Position numbers and translations under genes: made by a program. Source: a virus. Taken from it: a DNA stretch of 22,418 bases. Every line of letters starts with the position of its first letter. Position 1 is the stretch's first letter. Below are positions 1 to 9,253 of the stretch, in pieces. The notes under the pieces were generated by a model. That model did not search any database, had not been told where the DNA came from, and saw nothing but the letters and a program-made list of their open reading frames with translations. Location: IMG/VR virus record IMGVR_UViG_3300032291_000913, positions 1 through 22,418 of that record. One strand, given 5' to 3'.

Positions 1-2
1 AT

Positions 3-245
3 GGCGCTGGTGATGGTATGTCTGACTCAATACCTGCTACAATAGAAGGTAAACAACCCGCTCGTTTAGCAGATGGTGAATTCGTAGTACCTGCAGATGT
101 AGTCTCTCATTTAGGTAATGGGTCTTCTAAAGCAGGATCTAAAAAGTTATATGCGATGTTAGATAAAGTAAGAAAAGCTAGAACAGGCCGCGTTAAACAA
201 GGTAAACAAATTAATGCTGATAGGTACTTACCTAAAGTAGCATGA
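3..245 (+). CDS. Phage structural protein, C-terminal fragment
   Basis: The frame is open from the window edge to the TGA at 243-245, so the 5' part lies outside the window. An in-frame ATG at 18 is probably internal, because the codons before it already read G-A-G-D-G. The visible end contains DGxSDSIPATIEG, then ARLADGEFVVPADVVSHLGNG and a Lys/Arg-rich tail. I recognise this C-terminal signature from virion-associated proteins of uncultured tailed phages, where a Gly-rich body ends in DGEFV-ADVV. The exact role (tail, neck or internal) is not known to me. The stop overlaps the next start as ATGA at 242-245, which suggests translational coupling within the late operon. Confidence 0.7.
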   Translation, partial: GAGDGMSDSIPATIEGKQPARLADGEFVVPADVVSHLGNGSSKAGSKKLYAMLDKVRKARTGRVKQGKQINADRYLPKVA

Positions 246-655
246 AACAAGTACAAATTGTAGCGCCGGGTCATATTCATGCAGTATGGCCTGTAGTAAG
301 AGGTTTACTTAATACTGCAGTTGTTAATTACGATTATGCAGATTATGATGTAGAACACCTAAAAGTATTACTAGTTAAAGAATTTCAAGTATTATTTGTT
401 GTATTAAAAGATGAAAAAATTATTGGGGCTTTTACCGTAGAAATTATTAATTATCCTAATCATCGTGTAGCACATACAACAACTATGGGTGGTAAAGGAT
501 TGTTTGATAGTAATACTGTAAATCAATATGAAGAGTGGTGTAAAGCTAATGGCGTTACAAAAATAAGAGCATATGCTCAAGATGCACAAGCAAGATTATT
601 TAAAATGAAATTAGGACTTAATGCGGTAACGCACGTAGTGGAGAAAACTTTATGA
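242..655 (+). CDS. GNAT-like acetyltransferase fold protein
   Basis: This 137-residue protein fits the small GNAT-like proteins often found inside phage structural operons. A central strand pair (FVVLKDEKIIGAFTVEII, about residues 55-70) is followed by a Thr-rich TTTMGGKGL stretch at about 79-87. Then comes a helix with YEEWCKANGVTKIRAYA and a final LFKMKLGL segment, matching the late GNAT strand order. The classical acetyl-CoA loop (Q/RxxGxG/A) is degenerate, so catalysis is not assured. Neighbours on both sides overlap by ATGA, at 242-245 and 652-655. Its location among virion genes suggests a structural or assembly-linked role, but the substrate is unknown. Confidence 0.6.
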   Translation: MKQVQIVAPGHIHAVWPVVRGLLNTAVVNYDYADYDVEHLKVLLVKEFQVLFVVLKDEKIIGAFTVEIINYPNHRVAHTTTMGGKGLFDSNTVNQYEEWCKANGVTKIRAYAQDAQARLFKMKLGLNAVTHVVEKTL

Positions 656-1773
656 AATTATTAAATCTGTTTAATTGGGTAGAAAGTTTAATAAGCTTCT
701 TTACACTTAATGTAGGTGGAGGCGGGTCAAGTGGGGGTAGTAGTGGTCCTTCTACATCTACTTCATATTCTACAAATTTACCTGAATACGCTAAGCCATA
801 CTATGAACAATTATTAAAAGAAACTGGTAAATCAGTTTATACTACAGATCCTTCAGGTAATGTAACTGGCGTACAAGCATACACTCCATATACAGGGGCT
901 AGACAAGCAGGATTTACTCCAGCTCAAACTGCACAACAATCAGAAACACTTGGCATGACAACGCCAACTCAATTTGCTCCAGCATCAACAGGTTTAGGAA
1001 CTGGCTCTGCATTGGGTCTAACTTCAGGATTAGCGGGTTTAACTGGCGCCATGGGTTATACTCCTATGAGTGTTGGCACAGGAACATTTGGTGCTCCAGC
1101 TGCAGCCTCTTATATGTCTCCATATGCATCTAATGTTACTGATATTGGTGTACGAGAAGCAGAAAAGCAAAGAGATTTAGCTAAATCTGCAGGGGCACTA
1201 GGTTCTATTGGTCGAGGTACTTTTGGTGGTGCTCGTCAAGCTTTACTACAAGCAGAACAAGAAAGAGGCGCTAATTTAAACATAGCTGATTTAAGAGCTA
1301 AAGGTATGCAAGATGCTTATACAAATGCACAAGCTCAATTCAATCAAGATCAAGCTCGTCAGTTACAAGCACAACAATTAAATCAAGCAGCTTATGGTCA
1401 ACAAGCAGCACTTCTTGGTCAATTAGGTCAAGCAGGATTAACTGCTGGCTTACAAGGTTCACAAGCGCTTGGTCAACTTGGTGCTCAACAACAAACATCT
1501 GATTTAGCTAGACTTCAAGCTCAAGGCGCTGTAGGTGCTCAACAGCAACAACAAGCGCAACAAGGTCTTGATATTGCTTATCAAGATTTCTTAACCCAAA
1601 AGAATTATCCTAAATCACAACTTGAATATCTCAGTAATATTTTACGTGGTAATGCAGGTGCGCTTGGTTCTACTCAAGTAGCTTACACTCCACAACCATC
1701 AACAGCATCACAAGTGGCAAGTCTAGGTTTAGCAGGACTAGGTTTATATAACGTATTAGGCAAAACAGTATAG
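652..1773 (+). CDS. Gln/Ala-rich virion protein with YMSPY motif
   Basis: A 373-residue protein. A hydrophobic N-terminus (residues 1-21) is followed by a Gly/Ser linker and a long low-complexity region rich in Gly, Ala, Thr and Pro. YMSPYASNVTDIGVREAEK begins at residue 154, and a GxxGRGTFGGARQALLQAEQE motif is centred near residue 192. A Gln/Ala-rich helical or coiled region spans about 218-305, and a short hydrophobic stretch lies at the C-terminus. I recognise the YMSPY-N-V-REA and GGARQAL combination from a widespread family in aquatic podovirus-like genomes, next to portal/tail or ejection genes. Its biochemical role is unproven. GGAG lies 8 bases before the ATG, and the ATG overlaps the previous stop (ATGA). 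Confidence 0.6.
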   Translation: MKLLNLFNWVESLISFFTLNVGGGGSSGGSSGPSTSTSYSTNLPEYAKPYYEQLLKETGKSVYTTDPSGNVTGVQAYTPYTGARQAGFTPAQTAQQSETLGMTTPTQFAPASTGLGTGSALGLTSGLAGLTGAMGYTPMSVGTGTFGAPAAASYMSPYASNVTDIGVREAEKQRDLAKSAGALGSIGRGTFGGARQALLQAEQERGANLNIADLRAKGMQDAYTNAQAQFNQDQARQLQAQQLNQAAYGQQAALLGQLGQAGLTAGLQGSQALGQLGAQQQTSDLARLQAQGAVGAQQQQQAQQGLDIAYQDFLTQKNYPKSQLEYLSNILRGNAGALGSTQVAYTPQPSTASQVASLGLAGLGLYNVLGKTV

Positions 1774-1782
1774 GATATCACT

Positions 1783-3480
1783 ATGAGCATAGGTAAAAAT
1801 TTAAGCTATATACCACAACAAAAACTAATAGAATATGTTAGAAATCCTGAATTAGCTGCAGCGGCTAATATTCCGGCAGCATCTGCTTTGTTTGAGTTAC
1901 AACAGCGTGTTGTAAAAGATAAAGAATTAGCTGCCTTAAAAGCTAAAGAAGCTATGGCACAAGGTCCACAAAGTGTAGCAGATAAAACTATTGCCGCTTC
2001 TCAAGAAGAAGGTTTACCAGCAGCTATGAATTTTGCACAAAACAATCAACCTATGGATGATGGTGGTGTTGCTTCATTAGATACAGGTGATATGTATCAA
2101 GAACAAAACTTTGCTGGTGGTGGTATTGTAGCGTTTGATGATGGTGGCGATGTAGACCTTAAAACACGTAGTCGTTTTGATACACTTACTAACGAAGAAA
2201 AACAAATTATTGCAGCTCAATATGGTTTAGGTGCTGATCTAGGTAATCGTCGCGGATCTGTAGGTGCTGAATATACAGGTAGTGTTGATCAACGAGGTGC
2301 CACTGTGCCAAGAATTAGTGAACTTCGTGGTCGTTACATGACTGATCAAGGTAATGAATATAGTGCTAGATATATGCCTGATGCCAGGGCTTTAGGTATA
2401 GATAGAAATGCAGGTAGAACTTCTGTTGGTGCAGATATAGCACCAGGTCCAGATAATAGTATGGGCTTAAGAAGTATTCGTGGTAGTTACATTACAGACA
2501 ACGGCACACGTTATGGTGGTGGTTATAATGTAGATACTCGCCAAGCACTGTTAGAAAGAATTAATCGTGAAGGAAATAGTTTAGGACTTACTGCTTCTCC
2601 TGATAGTGTTGGTATTCAAGGCCAGTATAGTTTTGCTGAAGGCGGCGATGTTAAACGATTTGCTTATGGTGCAGCAGTTAAAACTGATCCTGAAAGATAT
2701 GATCCGTTCTATTACAAAGATGCTGCTGCAGCTTTAGTACCAACAAGAAAATTACCTACTGCTGGTGAATATTTTGAAGATCAAAGATCTGCTGAAAAAG
2801 AATTAGGTGTAGATCCTGATTATTATGCAAAACGTATGAAAGAAGTTGCTGCAGCTACAGCAGAAGAAACAGACTCTGCTAAACGCTTAGCAAACGCTAA
2901 TATTTTATTTGCTATGGCAGACACATTAAGTTCTACTCCAGGTCCTATATTAAAAGGCCTATCAAGAGCCGCCCCTGCAGGACTTAAAGCAGGTACAGAA
3001 GCACTTAAGGATCTCAGAGAACTTGAAAAAACTAAACGTGAAGCTCAGAATAAACTTAGAGATGCAGAATACTCACAAAAACGTGGTGATGCTCAGGGTT
3101 ACATGAAGAATATTAATGAATACAAAACCCTTAATACTAATATTGAATTAAAGAATGCTGAACTTGAGACTTCTATGCGCATTGCTAACTATAAAGCAAG
3201 AGCAGAAAAAACAGGTAAAGGATATGAAATCTATGACAAAGCGGTAGATAATGCACAAAAAGCATTTGATAAAGACTATCCTGATGCTGCTTTAACAGAA
3301 GCAACAGGTGGAGATGCATCAAAACTTGGTTTAATTAGAAAACAATATATAGAACGAGAGTTAAGAACTCTTATGGGTGATATAGAAGGTGCTTATGGTG
3401 TTCAACCTGCTGTAGCGCAACCAGGTGTAGCACAACCAGGTGTTAACAGAAGACCTATTACAGAATTTGCAGGAAGTTAA
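1783..3480 (+). CDS. Virion-associated protein with beta-repeat cassette
   Basis: A 565-residue protein with AGGA 7 bases before the ATG. The N-terminal 80 residues are helical. Gly-rich FAGGGIVAFDDGGDV (residues 110-124) follows, a signature common in uncultured marine and freshwater phage virion proteins. Residues about 159-284 form a tandem array of predicted beta hairpins (see repeat entry), closed by a second FAEGGDV at 284-290. The C-terminal half is charged and mostly helical, with KDAAAALVPTRKLP, a predicted amphipathic segment (ILFAMADTLSSTPGPILKG), a long Lys/Glu-rich coiled region, and a VAQPG tandem at the end. The operon position before the giant polyvalent protein suggests an internal or ejected virion protein. 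I see no enzyme motif, and the function is unknown. Confidence 0.6.
   Translation: MSIGKNLSYIPQQKLIEYVRNPELAAAANIPAASALFELQQRVVKDKELAALKAKEAMAQGPQSVADKTIAASQEEGLPAAMNFAQNNQPMDDGGVASLDTGDMYQEQNFAGGGIVAFDDGGDVDLKTRSRFDTLTNEEKQIIAAQYGLGADLGNRRGSVGAEYTGSVDQRGATVPRISELRGRYMTDQGNEYSARYMPDARALGIDRNAGRTSVGADIAPGPDNSMGLRSIRGSYITDNGTRYGGGYNVDTRQALLERINREGNSLGLTASPDSVGIQGQYSFAEGGDVKRFAYGAAVKTDPERYDPFYYKDAAAALVPTRKLPTAGEYFEDQRSAEKELGVDPDYYAKRMKEVAAATAEETDSAKRLANANILFAMADTLSSTPGPILKGLSRAAPAGLKAGTEALKDLRELEKTKREAQNKLRDAEYSQKRGDAQGYMKNINEYKTLNTNIELKNAELETSMRIANYKARAEKTGKGYEIYDKAVDNAQKAFDKDYPDAALTEATGGDASKLGLIRKQYIERELRTLMGDIEGAYGVQPAVAQPGVAQPGVNRRPITEFAGS
2257..2634 (+). repeat. Tandem ~55-residue beta-type protein repeat
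   Basis: Within the 565-residue protein, residues 159-213 and 214-270 align. Both begin SVGA-D/E, continue to a basic R-G-x-Y-(M/I)-T-D-x-G-x-x-Y core (LRGRYMTDQGNEY against IRGSYITDNGTRY), and end in D-x-R-x-AL. A third, partial unit starts at residue 275 (SVGIQGQYSF). The DNA copies start at 2257, 2422 and about 2605 and have diverged strongly, so this is an old duplication and not a recent slippage. Alternating polar and aromatic residues with Gly turns suggest beta hairpins. The array is bracketed by FDDGGDV and FAEGGDV. Confidence 0.65.
3412..3441 (+). repeat. Short 15-bp tandem repeat (VAQPG)
   Basis: Two adjacent copies of GTAGCrCAACCAGGT differ at one base and encode VAQPG-VAQPG near the C-terminus of the 565-residue protein. 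This is most likely a flexible Pro/Gly/Ala tail that grew by replication slippage. Confidence 0.8.
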
Positions 3481-3493
3481 ATACTAATTAATT

Positions 3494-6400
3494 ATGGCAT
3501 TTGACGTTCAAGGAGCCTTAAAAGAAGGCTATACAGCTAGTGAAATAAATGAGTATCTAGCTAAAGAAAAAAACTTTGATCTGGCTGGCGCTAGAAAAGA
3601 AGGTTATACCGATGATGATATTCTTTCATTCTTAAACCCAACTAAAGTACTCTCTCAAAAACCTGAAGATGTAGGCATGTTAACTCGTGCTAAACAAGCA
3701 TTGACTGAAGGCTTTGAATCTTTAGGTGGGGCTAAACGTGGTCTTGAATTAGGTAGTGCTGCTACTGATAAAGACATGGAAGCTGCCGCTGCTAAAATGC
3801 AAGAGATAAAAGCTAAAGGGCAGGTTGCTCCTGCTGTTCAAACACTAACTGCTGCAGACATTCAACGTATTGCAGAAGAAAAAGGTCTTATCCCAGCAGG
3901 CGTGCAAGTGCCTGCATTTCTTGTAGAACAAATTTTAAAATCAGGTCCTGAAATGGCTATCCCATTATTAACAGGAGCTGCTGCTACATTAGGAACTGCC
4001 GCAGTTACTGGTCCAGCTGCACCATTAGCTGCGCCAATTATGGGGGCTTTAGTTGGTATTGGAACGTATGGTGTTCAACAATACGGTCATTTCATGGAAC
4101 GTCAAGCATTAGAAAAAAATGCGCCTCAAGATTTAGATCCTGCAGAAGCTAAAAAATGGGCAGCATATACTGCACCATTAGGTTATGTAGTAGATAGATT
4201 TACTTTAGGTATGGGTAAAGTAGGAACTAAAACTGCTATAAAAGAAATTACAAAAGAACTTGCAGAAAGAGGCACAGGTAAAGTTGTGGCTAAAGCTGCT
4301 GGAGCTCAAGCAATAAAAGGTATATCAGAAGTACCTACTGAAGTATTAGAACAAGCAGCGGAACGATATCAAGCAGGTCTAGATTTATATGATGAACAAG
4401 CTAAGAATGAATACTTTGAAGCTGGTTGGGGCGCACTAGCTGTAGGTACAGGTCTTGGTGGTGCTGCTGGCGCATACAATAAATATAAAGAAGTTAAAGC
4501 AGTTACAAGTCAGATTAAGGAAGTTAACAAAGCTAAAGAAAAAATACTTAGCGATGATATAGCAGATACTGCAGTAGCTAAACCTAATCGTCAAGATGTT
4601 ATGAACGATACGTTTGATAAAATTAAATCTGAAGCCGATGCTCTTAAAGCCAAACAAGCTAAAAAAACTGCAGCAAAACCTAAAGAAGAGGAAGAAGTAG
4701 AATTAGATTCTGATGAACCATCAAGCGTTCTTAATGATGCTACGTTAACTTCGTTAGGGTTTAAAAAATCTTCTAATGCTTATAAAGCTCTTATAGGTAA
4801 AGATATATCTGCACAAGAAAATCGTGACTTATTAAATCAAGTTATTGAAGCCAATCCAGATAAAGTAATTGAAGATGCAGCGAATACATTTATTGCTTCA
4901 TTACCGCCTGTGATAGAATTAAAGCAACCAAAATCAACTCCTCAAGGAAAAATTGATGTTACTAGACAGCCTAAAATTAAGTCCGAAGCAGATAGAACTA
5001 GCCTTCCAGCACTTGATGAATCCAAACGAGTACCAGCAACCACCGAAGGAGTTGAGTCAGGTGACGCTGGAGGAGTGGACACTGCTGGGGTTGATGCTGG
5101 AAAACTTGCTAAACGAGAGGGAAAACAGCCAGCTGCATTAAAAGAACCTGAAACTCCAGAATCTCAAGAAACTCTTAAGAGCGGAGAAGTTTTAGGTGCA
5201 TATTATGATATTGCAGATAAAGAACAAAAGTATCAGCAGCAAGTTCCGCAAGAAGGTAAATTAAATGTTAAGCCTAAAGAGTATGTTAGACCTGCAGATA
5301 AACTAACACCTACTCCGTTTATTGATAGACTTTCTCATCCTGATCCTATTATTAGAGATAGAGCACGAACAGAGTTTTTAAAAACTGTAAGAGAAGGACG
5401 TAATATTGAACGTTCTAAACAAGAATCAGAGCTTCTTAAATCCCTACCTACTTACCCTTTAGTTAAACAAGGGCAGCTATTAGCTTCTAACCTATCTAAC
5501 TTAAAGAACCCACCTCCTCAGTATCTTATTGATGAATTACGCAACCCTATCTTAAATGATAAACAACGTAAACAAAAAATTGCAGAGGGTAAAAAATACA
5601 TTATAGATCAACGTATGGAGTCTGTAATTGATAAGATTCTAAACCGTCCACCTACACCTCAAGAAGTAGAAGCCTTTAATAAACTTCAAGATGAACTTTT
5701 TGCTGAAGGTCTAGATAAAAAAGGTAGAAGCTTTAAACCTAAACGTAAAAAACAATCTGCTGAAGATTTTAACAGCATGATTGATGCCTTTATCGATGAC
5801 TTTACAGGTTTAAAAGACGAAAGATTACAATCTACTTTAGAAGGCACACCTGAAGGTAAGGCAATTGTTAATACAACAAAACCTGCTAAAACATTAGGTC
5901 AAGCCCTTACTATTATTAGACAACAGCATTTAGATAAATTAAACCCTATTCAAAAAATATTACTAGATGTTATATCCAAACTGCCTAATGTAACTAAAGG
6001 CACGTATAAAGTTATGGGTATGAAGAAAGGTGAATATGGTTTGTTTGAACCTTTCCAAAATAAAACTACTATTAGTCCTGACGCAGGGGTAGATACAATA
6101 TTTCACGAAGCGACACATAGTGCTACGGTTTTTGAATTAAAAAAACATGTGACCATGAAAAATGGTAGACCTGTAGGACGAACACCACTAGGTGATAAAT
6201 TAGTAGATATATTTGATGCAGCCGAAGTTGCCGCTATGCAACAAGAATTAAATTTTGGTGAAGCATTTAAAGACATGGATGAGTTTATTGCTAACGCATA
6301 CAATACTGTAGAGTTCCAAAAATTCTTAGCAGGAGAACGTAGTGTTGTTCCTAACGCTCCACCTGTCAATTCACTATGGACAGACTTCCTTAACTTCGTT

Positions 6401-9253
6401 AAACAACTACTAAACTTAGGTGATGTATCTAATACTTTATTAAGCGATGTTGTAGGATTAACGCCTGACTTATTTACAGGCACACGTAAAGTAGGTTCAG
6501 CTACTATTCCTGATTTCACACCGCAAGATAAAATGTTTGCAAGAGATAATAACGAAAAAGCTGCAGCATACTTTAAAAATACTAACCTTAAAACAGAAAA
6601 GGTTGAAGAAGCATCAGCATTCAAAGAGTTTAAAGATGATCCTAAGCAGTTTGTTAAAGATAGATATAAAGGGTGGCAACACTTTCTTGACACTGCCGAA
6701 ACTAATTTTTTCTCATCAGATGCAGGTTTAAGTAATGCTATACGTCGTGGATTAGAAGAAAACTCTGAATGGGCGGAAACTAAAAAAGTATTACATTCAA
6801 TTAGCACATCACAAGCTCTTCATAGTGAAGCACCAGCTCATCAGTTTTTAGAAGAAGGCGATATTAAATACAATCCTGCTTTGTATAAATATGTTGTATC
6901 AAAATCTAACACAAGCTGGAAAAAAATGATGCTTAATATTAAGGCACTTGCTGATAAAGCAGGTATTCCTTATGAAACTATGGAGAAGTATGCTCATGCA
7001 GCGTTAATTGGTAAACGTTTAAATAGCTTAAAAGAAAAAAATAAAGAGCTAAAAGAAGAAGTGTTAGATATGATGTTGGCTGGTAAAGACAAAGAAGCTA
7101 AAGCTAAATGGGAAAAAGAATATAAACATATTCATATGACTACAAAAGAGATTAACAATGCTCTTAAACTATTTGATGCTTATCCAGGATTAAATGGTAT
7201 TGTTGATCAATGGAATAGCGTTAGAGCTAAAGTATTAAAATTTGGTGTAGACTCTGGTCTTTATTCTGCAGAACAAGCACAAGAATTATTAGATGTAATG
7301 GACTATGTTCCGTTCTACCGTGTTGAGCAGATTGAACAAAAAGAAGGTCCTAAAGAATACACTCGTGGTTTATTAGATAGAGCTAAAACTGATCCTAGAT
7401 TTAAAGGCAGTAATCAGCCTGTTAATAATGTGTTTGATAACATGGAACGCTGGATGACTTATGTTATTAGAAAAGGTATTAATAACAAAGCTGCACAAAA
7501 TTTAGTTGCGGCAGCAGATCAATATTTAGAAGATGAAGTAACTAAACTACCTCCAGGTGCTAAGAGCCCTACAAGTAATACTATTGGTATATGGCAAAAC
7601 GGTGGCATCGTTAAGTATCGTTTTGAAGACCCATTATTTGTAAAAGCATTTACAGGTATGGAGACTGTAGCATTACCTGCGTTTCCCCTGCTTGCAAAGA
7701 TAGCAAACGTATTACGTGAAAACATTGTATTGTATCCGTTGTTTTCTATATCTCAAGTATTCCAAGATACTTATAGTGCTCTGATCACTTCAGGAGTAGA
7801 GAATCCATTTATGATTCCTATTGAAGTAGCAAAAGAAATATATAGAACGGCTACAAAAACTAGTGCAACTAGAGCACAACTAAAAAGCGTTGGTGCTGTA
7901 GGTATTAGAGATTACACCGCTGATATAAGTAGATCAGATGCTGAAATTGCAGCGGGATTAAAAAAACCAGGATTGTTTGATCGTATAATTAGAAACCCTT
8001 TTGGAAAATTTTCTATGGCTTCTGATAACGTTATTCGTCAAGCTATCTATAATCAAACACTAAAAGAAACAGGCGATAAAGCACTTGCTATTGAACGTGC
8101 TTTTGAAGTAATTAACTTTAGAAGAACAGGTTCTAATAAGTTAGTATCTGTAGGACGTCAAGTTATTCCGTTCTTTGGTGCTTATTTACAATCACTAAAC
8201 GTAATGATGAAAGTTGCTTCAGGACGTGGTATTGCTCCTTCTCAGCGAGCAGAAGCTTATAGAGTGCTTAGAAATACTATGATGAAAACTATGCTTTTAA
8301 GTTTAATATATAGTGCTTTAGTATCCGATGATGACGATTATGAAAAACTAGATCCTTCTGTTAGAGATAGAAGATTTGTATTTCCAGGCATGGGAGGTTT
8401 AAGTATTCCTCTTCGTTCAGACTTGGCTACGTTATTTACAAAAATTATTCCAGAACATCTATATCATACGTTATATAAACAAGATGAAGACGGCACTAAA
8501 GCAGCTAAAGCTATAAAAGATGGAATAGTAAATGCACTTGCTTCTCCTTCAGTTATGCCACAAGCTATTAAACCTTTAGTTGAAACAGCTACTAATTATG
8601 ATTACTTTACAGGTAGACCTATTACTGGAATTGGTGTTAGTGGTAAAGAAGCAGAAATGCAATATACCGCTAGAACATCTGAACTTGCTAAAGTATTAGG
8701 CGATTATTCAGGTTTTTCTCCTATGAAAATAGATCATTTACTTGATGCCTATTTAGGTTATTCAGCTGGTCTAATACGTTTAGGCACTAACGGATTAATG
8801 GCAGATATAAGAGGGGATGTATTGCCTTCTAAATCTACACAAGATTTAATTAATGCTATTCCAGGAACTTCAGCCTTCTATTCTAAAGAATTTGGAACTC
8901 GTGCTAAGAATGATTACTATGAATTAAGAGATATTGTAGACGAAGTTTATAATACTTATAAAGATAAACAAAAATTTAGAGGTCCTGAAGAAACATTAGC
9001 GTATGTTCTTAAAGATAATAATCAAAAACTTATTGTAAAAAGATATTTACTTGATGATATAGGTAAGTATTTAGGACAGTTGAGAACGGCTGAAAGAAGA
9101 GTATTAGAAGATAAAAAAATGTCTCCTGATGAAAAACAAAGAAGGATTAGATATTTTAGACAAGAAGAAACAAACATGCTTGATCATATAGCTAAATATG
9201 ATGATCGCGACGTTAAATACATTCAAAAAGTTAGGTTTGAAGCAGGTTTATAA
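3494..9253 (+). CDS. Giant polyvalent protein: HExxH site, LPD38-like domain
   Basis: This 1919-residue protein ends the late operon. The N-terminus holds two copies of a short helical motif (GALKEGYTASEINEYL, then GARKEGYTDDDILSFL). Hydrophobic Ala/Gly segments at about 154-198 and 306-335 may insert in membrane. A Gly/Asp-rich linker lies near 513-546, where local G+C rises to about half. FHEATH at 871-875 is an HExxH metallopeptidase-type motif, with Glu930 in DMDEFIANAY as a possible third zinc ligand. From about 1380 to 1640 the sequence looks like the large polyvalent protein-associated domain LPD38, including FRRTGSN followed by GRQVIPFFGAYLQSL. LPD proteins are thought to be packaged and injected to act early in the cell. 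No transglycosylase motif was seen. A good Shine-Dalgarno is lacking before the ATG. Confidence 0.75.
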   Translation: MAFDVQGALKEGYTASEINEYLAKEKNFDLAGARKEGYTDDDILSFLNPTKVLSQKPEDVGMLTRAKQALTEGFESLGGAKRGLELGSAATDKDMEAAAAKMQEIKAKGQVAPAVQTLTAADIQRIAEEKGLIPAGVQVPAFLVEQILKSGPEMAIPLLTGAAATLGTAAVTGPAAPLAAPIMGALVGIGTYGVQQYGHFMERQALEKNAPQDLDPAEAKKWAAYTAPLGYVVDRFTLGMGKVGTKTAIKEITKELAERGTGKVVAKAAGAQAIKGISEVPTEVLEQAAERYQAGLDLYDEQAKNEYFEAGWGALAVGTGLGGAAGAYNKYKEVKAVTSQIKEVNKAKEKILSDDIADTAVAKPNRQDVMNDTFDKIKSEADALKAKQAKKTAAKPKEEEEVELDSDEPSSVLNDATLTSLGFKKSSNAYKALIGKDISAQENRDLLNQVIEANPDKVIEDAANTFIASLPPVIELKQPKSTPQGKIDVTRQPKIKSEADRTSLPALDESKRVPATTEGVESGDAGGVDTAGVDAGKLAKREGKQPAALKEPETPESQETLKSGEVLGAYYDIADKEQKYQQQVPQEGKLNVKPKEYVRPADKLTPTPFIDRLSHPDPIIRDRARTEFLKTVREGRNIERSKQESELLKSLPTYPLVKQGQLLASNLSNLKNPPPQYLIDELRNPILNDKQRKQKIAEGKKYIIDQRMESVIDKILNRPPTPQEVEAFNKLQDELFAEGLDKKGRSFKPKRKKQSAEDFNSMIDAFIDDFTGLKDERLQSTLEGTPEGKAIVNTTKPAKTLGQALTIIRQQHLDKLNPIQKILLDVISKLPNVTKGTYKVMGMKKGEYGLFEPFQNKTTISPDAGVDTIFHEATHSATVFELKKHVTMKNGRPVGRTPLGDKLVDIFDAAEVAAMQQELNFGEAFKDMDEFIANAYNTVEFQKFLAGERSVVPNAPPVNSLWTDFLNFVKQLLNLGDVSNTLLSDVVGLTPDLFTGTRKVGSATIPDFTPQDKMFARDNNEKAAAYFKNTNLKTEKVEEASAFKEFKDDPKQFVKDRYKGWQHFLDTAETNFFSSDAGLSNAIRRGLEENSEWAETKKVLHSISTSQALHSEAPAHQFLEEGDIKYNPALYKYVVSKSNTSWKKMMLNIKALADKAGIPYETMEKYAHAALIGKRLNSLKEKNKELKEEVLDMMLAGKDKEAKAKWEKEYKHIHMTTKEINNALKLFDAYPGLNGIVDQWNSVRAKVLKFGVDSGLYSAEQAQELLDVMDYVPFYRVEQIEQKEGPKEYTRGLLDRAKTDPRFKGSNQPVNNVFDNMERWMTYVIRKGINNKAAQNLVAAADQYLEDEVTKLPPGAKSPTSNTIGIWQNGGIVKYRFEDPLFVKAFTGMETVALPAFPLLAKIANVLRENIVLYPLFSISQVFQDTYSALITSGVENPFMIPIEVAKEIYRTATKTSATRAQLKSVGAVGIRDYTADISRSDAEIAAGLKKPGLFDRIIRNPFGKFSMASDNVIRQAIYNQTLKETGDKALAIERAFEVINFRRTGSNKLVSVGRQVIPFFGAYLQSLNVMMKVASGRGIAPSQRAEAYRVLRNTMMKTMLLSLIYSALVSDDDDYEKLDPSVRDRRFVFPGMGGLSIPLRSDLATLFTKIIPEHLYHTLYKQDEDGTKAAKAIKDGIVNALASPSVMPQAIKPLVETATNYDYFTGRPITGIGVSGKEAEMQYTARTSELAKVLGDYSGFSPMKIDHLLDAYLGYSAGLIRLGTNGLMADIRGDVLPSKSTQDLINAIPGTSAFYSKEFGTRAKNDYYELRDIVDEVYNTYKDKQKFRGPEETLAYVLKDNNQKLIVKRYLLDDIGKYLGQLRTAERRVLEDKKMSPDEKQRRIRYFRQEETNMLDHIAKYDDRDVKYIQKVRFEAGL

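Noticed and set aside
4953-5141. A 62-codon plus-strand frame inside the giant gene
   Set aside because: It lies in another frame of the same strand within a coding region, over a low-complexity linker, and has no family resemblance.
6103-6807. A 234-codon open frame on the minus strand inside the giant gene
   Set aside because: It lies fully antisense to a gene with clear domains. Its Ser/Leu/Asn-rich composition is typical of a shadow frame, and it shows no motif.
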